Source: Chondrus crispus (taxonomy: Eukaryota; Rhodophyta; Florideophyceae; Gigartinales; Gigartinaceae). Taken from it: a stretch of DNA of 64,000 nt. The position numbers and the translations under genes are program-made. Every line of letters starts with the position of its first letter. The stretch's first letter is position 1. The notes under the pieces are model-generated. The model worked only from the letters and a program-made list of their open reading frames with translations, did not search any database and had not been told where the DNA came from. The stretch spans positions 1 to 64,000 of the forward strand of contig NW_005178983.1 in NCBI RefSeq assembly GCF_000350225.1. Reading direction: 5' to 3'. This document shows positions 51,670 through 62,517 of the stretch, one piece after another.

Positions 51670-52677
51670 CTACGGTAAAAACATTTCAAAAAGTTGAAGT
51701 CGTGTTATTGAAGTCAACGACGTTGTCCCTCTAATACCGCATATCACACGCACTTCGTGAAGAACGTTGTCCAGAACCATATTGCTTTCAGATACAAACC
51801 GCTCGGCAAAAGATTTGTTCATACAGTCCACACCTAATTCAACCTTTTCAAATGCTGAGCTATAATTCCACGAAGACAGGCCTCCATTTCTTTGCGCTGC
51901 GGTCCTTTCCAGCGAGCTTTTGTTTTGAATATCCTCGACAGCCTCAGACTGCATCAAACGCATCTCGGAGGAACCATAGAACTGCACGGCATTCTCAAAA
52001 AAAATAGATGACCAATGATCCTCAGTAGCAACTGTTCGTTCATCAAGTTCGTTTGGAACTGTGCACGTCGGAAGCGAGAAGTGGCTAGGAGTTCCTAGGT
52101 CTTGAAACAAGTGCACTACTTCTGCGTTTGTAACTGTATCTGAAGCAGCTACTGAGGAAGCCGATTCTTCTGAGGAACTGCAAAAGGCCTTCCCGACACC
52201 CATATTTCCATTTTGTTCCATTATCGGTGTGAAGAACCAGTCTAGATCCCGGGCATCGCTGTCATCACTTGAGTTGTCGCGCTGTACATCCGATGGAGTG
52301 TCAAATTGCAACTGACGACATATTGTTTCACCATCGGACGTGTTAACATCCCTGATAATATTTTGGTGTGACGCCGTTCTTGGTACTTGTTCAGCAGATA
52401 AACTGACTCGGCCATCAGGTCTATGTGCTAACGTTGAACTCTCCCGTGCTTCGCAGTGGTCAGATGGCGACGATCTCTGAGATCGGATTGGGGACGTCTG
52501 AAATGCAGAAATCTTGCGCATAGTGTTTATCGAAGTCGAGAAGAGCACTGCGTATGCAACACAACTGTCAGTTTTGTTCACACGGCCCGATCTGCAATTA
52601 GCTAGCCTTGGTACGGTTGACTCGAGTTGAGCGACGAAGTAGATGTTTCGGGTGATGAGCGTGAAAAGAGTGATCAA
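51670..52677 (-). CDS. Transposon ORF of unknown function, 335 aa
   Basis: It begins inside the right terminal repeat and is the first ORF in the element's direction of transcription. Ser/Asp-rich with low-complexity stretches (SSDDSDARDLDWFF, SSEESASSVAAS). No domain is recognised. It may be a regulatory or DNA-binding accessory protein, or the N-terminal part of the transposase. Confidence 0.5.
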   Translation of the reverse strand: MITLFTLITRNIYFVAQLESTVPRLANCRSGRVNKTDSCVAYAVLFSTSINTMRKISAFQTSPIRSQRSSPSDHCEARESSTLAHRPDGRVSLSAEQVPRTASHQNIIRDVNTSDGETICRQLQFDTPSDVQRDNSSDDSDARDLDWFFTPIMEQNGNMGVGKAFCSSSEESASSVAASDTVTNAEVVHLFQDLGTPSHFSLPTCTVPNELDERTVATEDHWSSIFFENAVQFYGSSEMRLMQSEAVEDIQNKSSLERTAAQRNGGLSSWNYSSAFEKVELGVDCMNKSFAERFVSESNMVLDNVLHEVRVICGIRGTTSLTSITRLQLFEMFLP

Positions 52678-52994
52678 TTTCGTGATCGGCGTGATTCTGC
52701 AGCAAGACGTTCACGCATTGACCGGGTGAACTTCACGCTGCACAGAGTGATGTTCACGCAATAATCGTGATTCACACAAAATCACGAAATTTCACGCTCC
52801 GCCAGCGTGATCAAAAATCATCACGCAGCTTGCATGGGGATATTGGTCTGGCTAACCACGAGAAAAAAGACGGTTTTATAAAAGCAAAAATAGCCTTGGA
52901 ACTATAAGGCCAAACGTGTATACGGCGTGGCCAAAATGATAGGGACAAGACGTTTTGCCCCTGCTCTAGGCCGCAAGGATGCGCCATCCTCCTT

Positions 52995-54633
52995 CTAGTA
53001 CTTTGTGGGACCTCCCCTAGCGAGGTAACATTCTCTGCAGCGGCGTTGCATTGACCGCAAAAGAGATTGGAGCGTACCTGTTGTGATATTTTCCCAGGCC
53101 TCCCAGACAGCCTCCTTCAGCTCTTCAATGTTAGAAAACTGACGACAATTCGCGTAAACCGCACGAGCCAGCAAACTCCAGAGATTCTCTATAGGATGTA
53201 AGTCCGGGGACTTTGCGGGCCAGTCCATAACCGGTGTGGTGCAATTGCCAAGTGGCGCTACTGTACTAGGCGGGTACCAGGGGCTCCGCCGAGTACAGTA
53301 GTAAGATGTTAACCGATACGGTACATACGTGGCCAGCACGTGTAGATGTGGCCACGTGGGAGTCCACGTGTAGTTAGTGGCACCAGCTAGTGCAGGTGTA
53401 CACGTGGTGCGCGACCGATCGGTGGGTTAGTACAGTAGTCATTTTTAGTTGCCGTCAGCTACAGTAAGCTGGATACAGTATGTACAGCTACTGTAGTCCG
53501 TCCGGTGCCACCGCCCTACTAGGGGGTATAAGATAGGGGGGCACCGGTCTGGAGGTAAACTGAGGCAAGCACGCCTCCCCTTACTTCCTACCCTAGTCCT
53601 TTTACCGTACGGTTAAGTAAGTCCCTCAGGTTTCCAGCTCGCCACCGGTCGTAGTGCTCTACACTCCAGTACAACTGCGCGTGTCCAGTGCGGTGTACCT
53701 CCCTTGTCCAGTGCTTCCTACAGTTCCGGATTATTCTACCTGACACTCCAGTGTAGCGGTCCCCCAGGCTTCCTCATTTTTAGGTACAGCCGGTTCTTTT
53801 CCGTTTACAGTTTAGCGTCCCTACGGTTGTACCACAACTGGCACTTCCTCTTCCTCAAAAAACTGCTTAACATGATGCGCCCTACGAATCGACGCTCCGT
53901 CATGCATATATATCCACCCTGAATCGAGCTCTTAATCAACAAATGGGAGCAAATAACTCTCTAAAGTTTGAATGTAGTCTTCTGCGTTTTGGTTTCCTTC
54001 TAGACATACCAGTTCGCATTTCTTTTCCCCCCAAAAAGCCGCCCAAAACATGACTGAATCTCCACCCCCCTACCTCTTCGAAAACATAAGCTTTTCCTTT
54101 CTTAAATCGTGCCAATAGAAGGCAAAGCCATCTGGTCCATCGAGATTGAATTTTTTCTCGTTGCACCAGATGACACTGTACCAGTCGTCGAGAGACCCGG
54201 TCAGCTTCTCGCTGGCAAATCGTTCCCGTGCGACAAGATGGTGTGGGAGCATCATTGGAGCAGCGATCATCTTCTTGAACTGAAGATTATGATCGTTATG
54301 AAGCGTGCGCCGAATAGATCTTGCAGCGACAGAGAGGTTTAGCTCCTTGCGTAGAGTGTTTGAGGCTTTGGTTGAGTTGGAAGCCGCCCGGAGCCGCCTT
54401 CTTTTATCCGTAGGAGAGAGTTTTGTCAGTCTTCCCGGCGCATTGTTCTTCCAATACGCCGCCGGCGCACGCAAGAAGTTTGAAATGACATTTTTAGAGC
54501 GCTTCAGCCGTGAAACGATGTCTCTCATCGTCTTATCGCTTTCAGAAAGCCCAAGGATGATGCCTTTCTCATGCTGGTTGAGAGCGTTTCCTCGTCCTAT
54601 ATTTTTGATATTTACACCGTATTTCTGCTGCAA
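52995..54633 (-). pseudogene. Tc1/mariner transposase, frameshifted and split by an insert
   Basis: Frame 54633-54070 has the N-terminal HTH region (LNQHEKGIILGLSESDKTMRDIVSRLKRS..V) and the first Asp in WCNEKKFNLDGPDGF. A frame change near 54100 leads into the W-A-x-F-W segment. Then FFEEEEVPV is interrupted by the 602-bp insert at 53235-53836 and resumes in frame 53339-52995 with MDWPAKSPDLHPIENLW (second Asp and Glu, DD34E type). It ends ~345 residues after its start when the insert is ignored, the normal Tc1 length. Confidence 0.88.
53235..53836. repeat. LTR-like insertion (602 bp) in the Tc1 transposase
   Basis: Ends TGTGGT..ACCACA, flanked by ACCGG (53230-53234) and ACTGG (53837-53841), a 5-bp target duplication with one change. 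Removing it rejoins the transposase segment EVPV-MDWPAK in frame. It contains CACGTG-rich repeats and a PPT-less interior without an ORF, consistent with a solo LTR. Confidence 0.75.
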
Positions 54634-55888
54634 AAGTGTCTGCGGGTCGCTCCACAGAAAGTTAAGCTCGGCCTGCTCACCTTTTGGCGGAACCTAGTTT
54701 GCTTTTTGCGCCAAAACAGGAGCTCGTCCTTTCTGTCCCTATCATTTTGGCCACGCCGTATACGTATACGTGTACACGTTTGGCCTTTTAGTTCCAAGGC
54801 TATTTTTGGGTTTATAAAACCGTCTTTTTTATCGTGGTTATCACGACCAATATGTATAGAGAGCACCTTCTGTTCTATGATTGGGGCAAAAGGAGCTTGC
54901 AGCAGTGCAAATTGGGTGTGTTCGTATCATTTTGGCCAGCACTGTACCATACCAAGTTAGTACAGCAGTGCGCATATGTTGCAATATATTGTACAGCGTC
55001 TCACCTATCGTATTCTCCGTCTCTCTTCACCGTAACCGTTCAAACAATAATGCCGCAGAAAAATAAAATGTGGCACCCCTTAAATTGGCGTCCCGTCAGT
55101 ATTGTCTGATAAAGCAGCGCACCAAGGCTGATTTGCCGCGAACCAAGTCGCGGCAAACCGAAAACGGAGCGCGCCTTAGATAGGCACAAATCAGACGGAT
55201 GGCGCGTTCCACTTTCCTTGAAAAGCATATTTAAATACACACATGTGCCATACTGGCACAAACTTACGCCAACCCTGAGCCACTTTCACGATGGTAAAAG
55301 ACCACAGACAGTTGCAGACCGCTGTTTTTGCTCGCTTTGAGCATGAAATATCATGGTCTCGCCTCTCGCGGGACTATTCAATCACTGCTATGACCATTCG
55401 CCGTGTGTATCGCCGTTGGGTTCGAAATGCATCAGAGTCCCAACCGCAGCATCCAGAGGATATCCGCATTCCCACACAGACAGCAGGTCGTCCTCACATT
55501 CTAACGGCTGAGGAAGAGTCCGTCGTTTTTGAGGCCTTAAAGTACTTTGTTCAAAGTAATACACCCTTAACGAAGTGTGGTGTTCAAGACTTGGTGCAAC
55601 ACTACATCGAACTGATGCCGGTTGTTCGACAAGAACATATAAAATTTAGAAACGACCGCCCCTCTCTAGGCTAGGTCCCCCACTTCCTTTTCCGTCATGA
55701 TATTTTGTGCAAGGCTGTGAGAATTATTGACGAAAAACGGTTGGCTGCCGTTACGGAAGCAGAAGTTTCAGAGCACATTGCACGTGTAAAGTATACTTTG
55801 CAACGCTACAATATCAAGGACCCAAGGTGTGTTTCTAACATGGATCAGTCGGGTGCTTCCTTTTCAAAAATTACGGGTCCAAGCTTAC

Positions 55889-56926
55889 TGTGGTATAGTG
55901 GCGGTCGCCAGCTATGAGCTAGCTCGAGGAAGAGGTAACGACCAATAGGGGGTATCCCGCAGTAGATCGGGACTGTGGTAGAGCAAAGGGGAAGTACGTC
56001 GGCCGGCTGTAAAAGAACGACGTACTGGTCAAGGTGCAGACCCGGAATGGGACCAGCACTGGAAGAAGTGGTGTAAGAACACACAAAACAGGGGGAAAAC
56101 CGAGCCTAGAGACTAGTGTCAGAAACAGGCGGAGCGCCGAGTAGCGGGAACTCCTAGAGGGAACGAGCGGGACAGATGTCAGTAATGCCGCCACGGCTAT
56201 AGGCTTGCCGTAGCCCGCGACCTGACAATAGTCACAATGCAGGGAGAGAGAAATATGTCGTGCGACAGTAATACGCCCAGGCTAGAGACTAGTCTTAGCC
56301 CGCGTAGTCACAACGACAAAGGAAAAACGAAAACAATAGAACCGTCGAGTGACAAAGTAACGCCTAGGCTAGAGGGTAGTCTTAGTCCGCGTAGTTGCGA
56401 CGACGGAGGAAAGGAGAAGGTGAATGTAAAGGCAATAGAAGCCAGGGAAACGTCGCCAGATAGATGCTGACAATGTCGCCTAAGTTAGAGGCTTGTCTTG
56501 ACCCGCGGTGTCGCACATTCGAAGGAAATCCGTTTTCGAAATTTGCTTGACTGTTTACTGTCATTGCCCGGCGCCGTCGCTTAAATAAACGAGGTCGCAG
56601 GGTCTTGGACATTGTCCATCCTACTGTACTACTGTACTCTATTGTGTAATGCACCGTACTATGCCATTACTATTGTACTTTGTCATATACAACCTCCGGG
56701 CTGTAATGTATACAGTACATCGTCGGCCTGTAATGCCCACGTGTAGTTCGTCCACTTGTAAGTCACACGTGTAGTCCATCCGCCTGTAAGGCACACTTGT
56801 AGTCACGCGTCCGTAAGGCACACGTGTAGTCGCGCGTCTGTAAGGCACACGTGTAGTCCATCCGCCTGTAATGAACCCGCGGTGGCGGGTGCTGTACAAA
56901 TTACAAATCTTGGCGGTGATACCACA
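55889..56926. repeat. LTR-like insertion (1038 bp) in the pogo transposase
   Basis: Ends TGTGGTAT..ATACCACA, flanked by a perfect 5-bp target duplication CTTAC (55884-55888 and 56927-56931). Inside are a roughly 100-bp repeat around CTAGAG..AGTCTTAG (56270-56520) and a minisatellite of CACGTGTAGTC..CTGTAAGG units (about 56720-56870). No coding frame, so probably a solo LTR. Confidence 0.82.
56720..56870. repeat. CACGTGTAG minisatellite, ~30-bp units
   Basis: About five degenerate units of the form (T)GTAAGGCACACGTGTAGTC(CATC)CG inside the 1038-bp LTR-like insert. Confidence 0.75.
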
Positions 56927-57962
56927 CTTACGAAAGAGCTTCGGTCGTAAGGACTTGAATTTGATACACTCTGGAGTTTGCACGAAGGGAGCTCTTGACA
57001 GGGTGACAGTAATGCCTACAGTTTCTGCCGCCGGTACTTGTTGCAAACCATTTATCGTTTTCCCTGGTAAGCAAGCTCATTTTCGTCGCGTAAATAGAAC
57101 TGTTCAGACCTTACATTCCTACCTCCCCTCCTGCTGTTTGTACCAACGCGAGGTACCAGGGGTGGACTCAAACATCATATACGACTAGGCTCAGAAGTTC
57201 GATTCATAGACTTTGTATCTGACGGCAAATAGTCAATATTTGCTCCTTGTTTTGGATGGGTATGGATCTCATGTGCAATTCAAAACGCTACAATTGTTCC
57301 GCGAAAATCGTATCGCTGTGATCGCTCTTCCTTCAAACACCTCCCATGTACTTCAACCACTTGATGTGTCTGTGTTCTCGTCGTACAAGTCGTTTTACAG
57401 CGGGAGATACACATTTATGCACGGAGGAAGAAGTGTTTAGATGCTTTTGATGTCTCATGCCGTATCAAATCTGCATACAGTGCTTTGATGACTTCGTCAA
57501 ATATTATCAGTGGCTTTGAGAGAACGGTTATATGGTGCAGCGAAATACTTAGCGCATCGATTGAATGGCTGAAAAACTTGTTCGCCAGTACCGATAATGA
57601 TGCGAGCATTAATTTAGAAACACTGGTAGACTCATTTATGAGACTTGGTCGCAGTTTAATCAGAGACGCTGACGTTGGTGATGAAGGGACGGTGCGTATC
57701 AATACTCAAAGCGGTTCCAATTTAACTTAGGACGTCGTTATTGACGCCCTTAAGCGACGAGATGAGAGACGAATGTCTGCGAAGGCTACACGCAACGGAA
57801 AGAGGCAATTCGCAGACGATTATAACGAGCCGGCGGCAGATATTAGACGTCTTATTTTGTTGGCGCCCATACGGTCAATTAACCAAGACAGGCTGCATAT
57901 CAGTCGCTCTAGGCGTAGAGCGCAGCGAGCTCGGCTCGTCCGAGCTTGTTCGAGCTCTGTAG

Positions 57963-60619
57963 CACAAGCGTCGAACACTTTCATGAGCGAAGAGCAACAT
58001 TGATGCCAATGTCAACGCCTCACCGCTGCCGGTCCATATTAAATGAGTAGTAGTTGATGACCTGGCACTTTGTTTGAATTAAAAACATTGGTTCACGGCG
58101 CATTCAGCACCCTGCCAGATATTAGTTGTCCCGTGAAGTGGCTCAGAAAAAGGGGTCAGTTCAAGGCTTATTTGCTATTTTAGGCCCCTCCTTTTCCATA
58201 CAGCGCTACAGGGGCGCAATTGGGCTGCGGCTTCTTGTCATTTTGGACTTTTGTTGAGGTTTTAGGGACGCCGGGATGCCAATCCACGATGTAATGCGTG
58301 TGTTGCAAGGATAAATGTGACTGAAACTGGCCGAATTATTTCGTGAACGGTTACTGGTAGGCAAAACCCTCTCAGAGCGTCGTCAACCAATACCGTACGG
58401 TACAGTAACGGTACATTATACCCTTGGTCCCGGTGCTATTCTGTCTCCAAGACAGAAAAGCATGCTTGATCCTTCTCAGAGCCTTCGGAGCACTTCCTCA
58501 CCCTCACCCCTTCATACTTTCAATTCTCTCCGACCGCAACATATCAAACTACATATTCAAAGTAATTCAATTCAACCTTTCCACTTGAAGCAATGTCACC
58601 TTGACTTGCACTGTCCCTTCCTATCAAAACCATTTTCTTTTTACAAAAGTTGTACTGTACACCAGATCACAGTATTTAACCTTGGTCGTATATTTAACCT
58701 GGATTCCTTTATAAACTGGACCAGTTTAATTCTGGTAATCGACCTAAGAGAAAGCGATCCAGTTTTGGATCACAGAGCCGCATTGGAACGGGCCAGGGCG
58801 CATCGCATTTCGCATCGCTTATGTCCCTCAACTTGAACGGATTGTGGGAAGAAAAGCAGCCCTTTTCAAAGCTGCAGAGTATCATAGCTAAGCATCGTAA
58901 TCATTTTGATTGTGAACCGTTAGAAAATAGCGAGAAAGTGGGTACGATATAAACGACAGCAATGATCTTGCACCCACAGTAAATTGGGGGCTTTTGAATA
59001 ACCTGGTCCATGTTATTTTCAATTCCAACATATATTAACCTGGATTTAAAATTAATGGACCAGGTTTATTCTTGTAGCAGAGCGAAAAGGTGGCGTTCAG
59101 ATTTAACATGGACTATGTTAATTACCGTGATCGGTGTACTGCAATACGTGCCTTGAAAATTTGGTCGAAAGCCGTGGTTCGCGTTGAACAGTGATGGTTG
59201 TACTGTATTGATCGTTGCTCCGATCGGAGCGTGGTGGAATACTCTCGAAGTCTCAAGTATGAGGTGGTTCCAGCCAGCTGGTTCCAGCCAGCAGCCGTCG
59301 CCGATAGTGCAAGCCGCTCTCTGTAAATCACTACACCGATAACGGGATTTAGTATGGGCTAGACTAATTTACAGGCCTATTTTCGGCACATTGGACCATA
59401 AATTAGCATGCCCTACTCTAATTGGGTACTGTTGCATTGTTGGATGAGCGAGGCACAGCATCTCACCGCCGTTGTTTCGGAATCGGGATCTGCCCGGATA
59501 AATGATCCCGATTGGTACACACTGTACGGTGGTGTCAGCTCCGTGCCAGGAAGTATCGTTGAACGGAGGCTCAATGTTGTCCGTCGGCAGGCCTTCGAGA
59601 AGCGGACTGGGCGACGGAAGGGCGTAGTAAAAAGTTTATGGACAGTGAGAGGTCAGTACAGAGCTATAGTAGACTCGTGATTCGAAGATGACTTTACTTT
59701 TATTTGAAGTTGCGCAACCGTCTTCGTTTTATGTACCCATGTAAACCTGCTTAAAGCATAGGTATGCTGTTCGTAAAATGCCCTTAATAGTGGCAGGGGG
59801 CCAACAACTACCAACCCGCTCAAATAGTGCCAATCAAGGTGCCCAATCTCTATCATCATGCGAATAGAGTGCGTAAAGCTCCTTATGATTCTTATTGTCA
59901 TCTGTAACAACTTTTGTTGTTCTCTAACGCGTAGGCGTGGATAGGTACTGTATTTTGCAGTAGGGAATTAGAGAGGAAGGTTGTATAGGAGTGAACGCAA
60001 AGAGAGGCAATGTCGCTCAGCACGAATGTCATCCGTGTGCGCGATGCCTTTACTCAGACCAGCTTGGTCTGGGACTATGTACTACACAACCGGAAACTTG
60101 CTGCCCACGAAGTTCAGCAGTCCTGCAGTTGCGGTCCAAGCCCTGTCCAGAAGACCGCATACGAATTGAACAAATTCCTAGGTTCGGACGTTGTCCGAAC
60201 CAAGGAAATAATCTGATTTAGGGCGCACTACCGCACCGCTATAGTGAACGGTAGTGATGTACAGAGCACATCAAAGTGAGCTCACTCAGTCTAAGCGGGA
60301 GCTCACCAGCCATCGATAAACTTACCGCCATTGGTTTGACGCGTTATCGAGCTATCCCTGCTATTCCGGGTCTAATCCCACGTTGTGGGCGAGCTCCGTC
60401 AACGATGTGTTACACATTCCAAACCTCATGAGGAAGGTTACGGTGCAGATCCTTTCACAACGCAGAAATTTGCAAGCTCAATAATGACTTCACCTTGAAT
60501 AGACTTGATATCCGGACAGGACAATTACCTGAATTTGTGAGAGGAGAAAGAAAATCTGGAATAAAATTGATATATCCAAAATAAGGGACCGGCTAACAAA
60601 TTTAAATCAACTCCCCTTC
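57963..60619. other. Intergenic region with short inverted repeats
   Basis: No gene is supported in about 2.6 kb. AACCTGGTCCAT (59001-59012) and ATGGACCAGGTT (59056-59067) form a 12-bp inverted repeat, and related AACCTGG/CCAGTTT motifs recur near 58680-58730. The part just left of 60620 should be the 3' LTR of the degenerate Copia, but its ends are not resolved. Confidence 0.4.
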
Positions 60620-61833
60620 TTATTCCGATTCGGTTTCGAGATCGAAATTTAGGATGTTCATGTGATCCCGGTGCCTTTCAAACAAAACCTTGAGAAGGGG
60701 CTTTGTAGGAATATCTGCTGTCATATGTTGAGTGGGACACTATTGTATTGATACAGTGCAAAGGTTGATGTGTTCTTTGATGAAATTTTTGCGAATGGAT
60801 ACGTGCTTGGCTTTCCGCACCCCTTCTCGTGCCCATGAGATTGTACTTTGATTATCTTCAAAGATAGTCGTAGGACCTGTGGGCCCACAAGAGAACTCTT
60901 TCAATAAGTGTCGCAGCTATAGTATTTCCATGCATGCATTGCTGGCAGATATCAGCTCTGCCTTTGATGTCGACAATGCTGCTATCCTTTGCTTTGTTGT
61001 TTTCCAGGAAACAGTAGTGTTGCCGATTTGAAATAGATTCCAGATGTAGATTTTCGGTCAACGAGGTCACCACCCCAATCCGAGTCAGCGATGAGACTCC
61101 CCCTTCGCTTGCTAATTCTCAGTCCATAATTTATGGTACCTTTTAAGTATCGTAAATGCGTTTGATTCCGACGATATGCACTTTTTCGGATTTGACGTGT
61201 GGCAAGAGAGAATGGAAACTGCGGTGCTTATATAGGGTTTGGTCCTTGTAGAGAGGTAGAGAAGATATCCAATCGTTTCCCCGTAAAGCGTCTGATCTAC
61301 TGATTCTGAGGATTCGTCCTCCGGGACAGAGACACACATTGGTGCTGTGACTGGCTTACAGTTTAACATTTTGAACCTTCGGAGAATGCTCTCAGTATAC
61401 TGACGCTGAGCTAACCACGCGCTGGTAGAGTTGCGCTTGAATGAGACGCCCAGGAAGTGATGTAGACGTCCGAGATCTTTTACATCAAGATGTGCCTTCA
61501 ATTGAGTGACGACTTTGTCAATGCCAATATCTCTCGATGATATGACCAAGATGTCATCGACGTAGAGCAAAAGCCACACACCTTCTCGGCAAAATACGCA
61601 TGGATCAGCTCTCAGGGCGAGTCGAGAGACCTCATCACTTCATTCCACTTATTGTACCATAGTAAGGGTGCTTGCTTCAACCCATGGAGCCCTTTCTGCA
61701 ACTTTGGGGCTTGATAGCTTCTACAAAGTTGCACTCCAATGTTGTCAAGTCCAGAGGAAGGTGAGACGAAATTTTCTTCATCAACTTCGCCGTGTAAAAA
61801 GGCTGTGCGTATATCAAGTTGACGTGTGAGGAA

Positions 61834-62517
61834 TGTGGTATAACTACCTTCGTTCCGACCACTCGGAAACGAGGGGGGTTAGAGGCAAGGGAGCGCGCGA
61901 CGCTCGGTACCCACTCGCGAACGCGAACCGTACGGATGGACTTGAAAAGAGGGAAGGCTCACGTGTCCGGTGACGCGCATCCGGTCGGTGGTGTTATAAC
62001 CGGACGGCTGGTCACGGGTTAGAAGCCTGAGACTACGGGACGGGATAGCAATTAGCCGTAAAGGGAAGGGAGGCGAGTCTGCCTCCTCTTTACTCGGACG
62101 GGCAGGTGTCCCCGGTCTTAACCCCTACGTGGGACGCCCGAACACCTGTACCGCTACAGTAGCTGCCACTTGCTGTGTACCAACTACTGTACAGAATTAC
62201 TTAATTTGTGCCATTAACTACTACTCACTAATTAGCCACCGTACGAATTATACACGTGTGCCCGTGGCCGCGATCCCGGCTGACGGCTGTACCACGTGTG
62301 ACCCGTGGCCACTCCCGCTGCTACCCGCTGTCCCACGACGGTTGTACCACGTGTGACCCGTGGCCACGCCCGCTGCTACCGGCTGTCCCACGTCGGACCC
62401 TTGGGGTACTACTGTACATGGCGTCGGGCACGTGTACGCCCGCTCGCCAAAGTAGCACCCGTCCTCCCGCGCGGTTATAATCTCCCCGGGGTGGTCGTGA
62501 TACGGCATTTTACTACA
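61834..62517. repeat. LTR-like insertion (684 bp) in the degenerate Copia
   Basis: Begins TGTGGTATAAC and may end TTTTACTACA, with AGGAA/AGAAA as a possible imperfect target duplication. It interrupts pol between the integrase C-terminus and the reverse transcriptase core. No coding frame. The right end is less certain than for the inserts at 53 and 56 kb, because flanking pol sequence is also missing. Confidence 0.5.
62285..62394. repeat. 55-bp tandem repeat, two copies
   Basis: Units 62285-62339 and 62340-62394 containing TACCACGTGTGACCCGTGG, with a few differences. A partial third copy lies just upstream. Confidence 0.85.

Larger units (their letters stand above)
48151..52839 (-). mobile_element. 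4.7-kb DNA transposon with 208-bp terminal inverted repeats
   Basis: Ends CCCCATGCAAGC..GCTTGCATGGGG. Arms 48151-48358 and 52632-52839 differ at about six positions and are dense in CGTGA/TCACG. It is flanked by ATAT on both sides (48147-48150, 52840-52843). The uninterrupted right arm of the host Tc1 shows the empty site (..ACATATTGG..), so ATAT is the target duplication (2-4 bp, ambiguous because it is palindromic). Four coding units lie on the minus strand. Confidence 0.9.
48058..54944 (-). mobile_element. Tc1/mariner element with IR/DR ends, carrying nested inserts
   Basis: Terminal inverted repeats of about 185-210 bp: left 48058-48150 continued at 52844-52946, right 54735-54944. Each arm has TGGCCAAAATGATA.GGAC-like sites at its outer and inner end, the IR/DR layout of some Tc1 elements. 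A TA flanks each end (48056-48057, 54945-54946). The element encloses a Tc1 transposase and is interrupted by a 4.7-kb transposon in its left arm and an LTR-like insert in its gene. Confidence 0.85.
55291..57730 (+). pseudogene. Pogo-like transposase (DDE_1), split by an insert
   Basis: Frame 55291-55674 has an N-terminal HTH (SWSRLSRDYSITAMTIRRVYRRW) and LTAEEESVVFEALKYF. Frame 55705-55917 has the first Asp in NMDQSGASFSKITG. After the 55889-56926 insert the protein resumes at RKSFGRKD..LDRVTVMPTVSAAG and FIVFPG. Next are LLVLDGYGSH (second Asp) and LPSNTSHVLQPLDVSVF (third Asp), then ALMTSSNIISGF. Stops at 55672 and near 57188 break it. DDE_1 pogo/Tigger-type family is clear; the copy is dead. 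A later frame, 57773-58003, is unrecognised. Confidence 0.82.
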
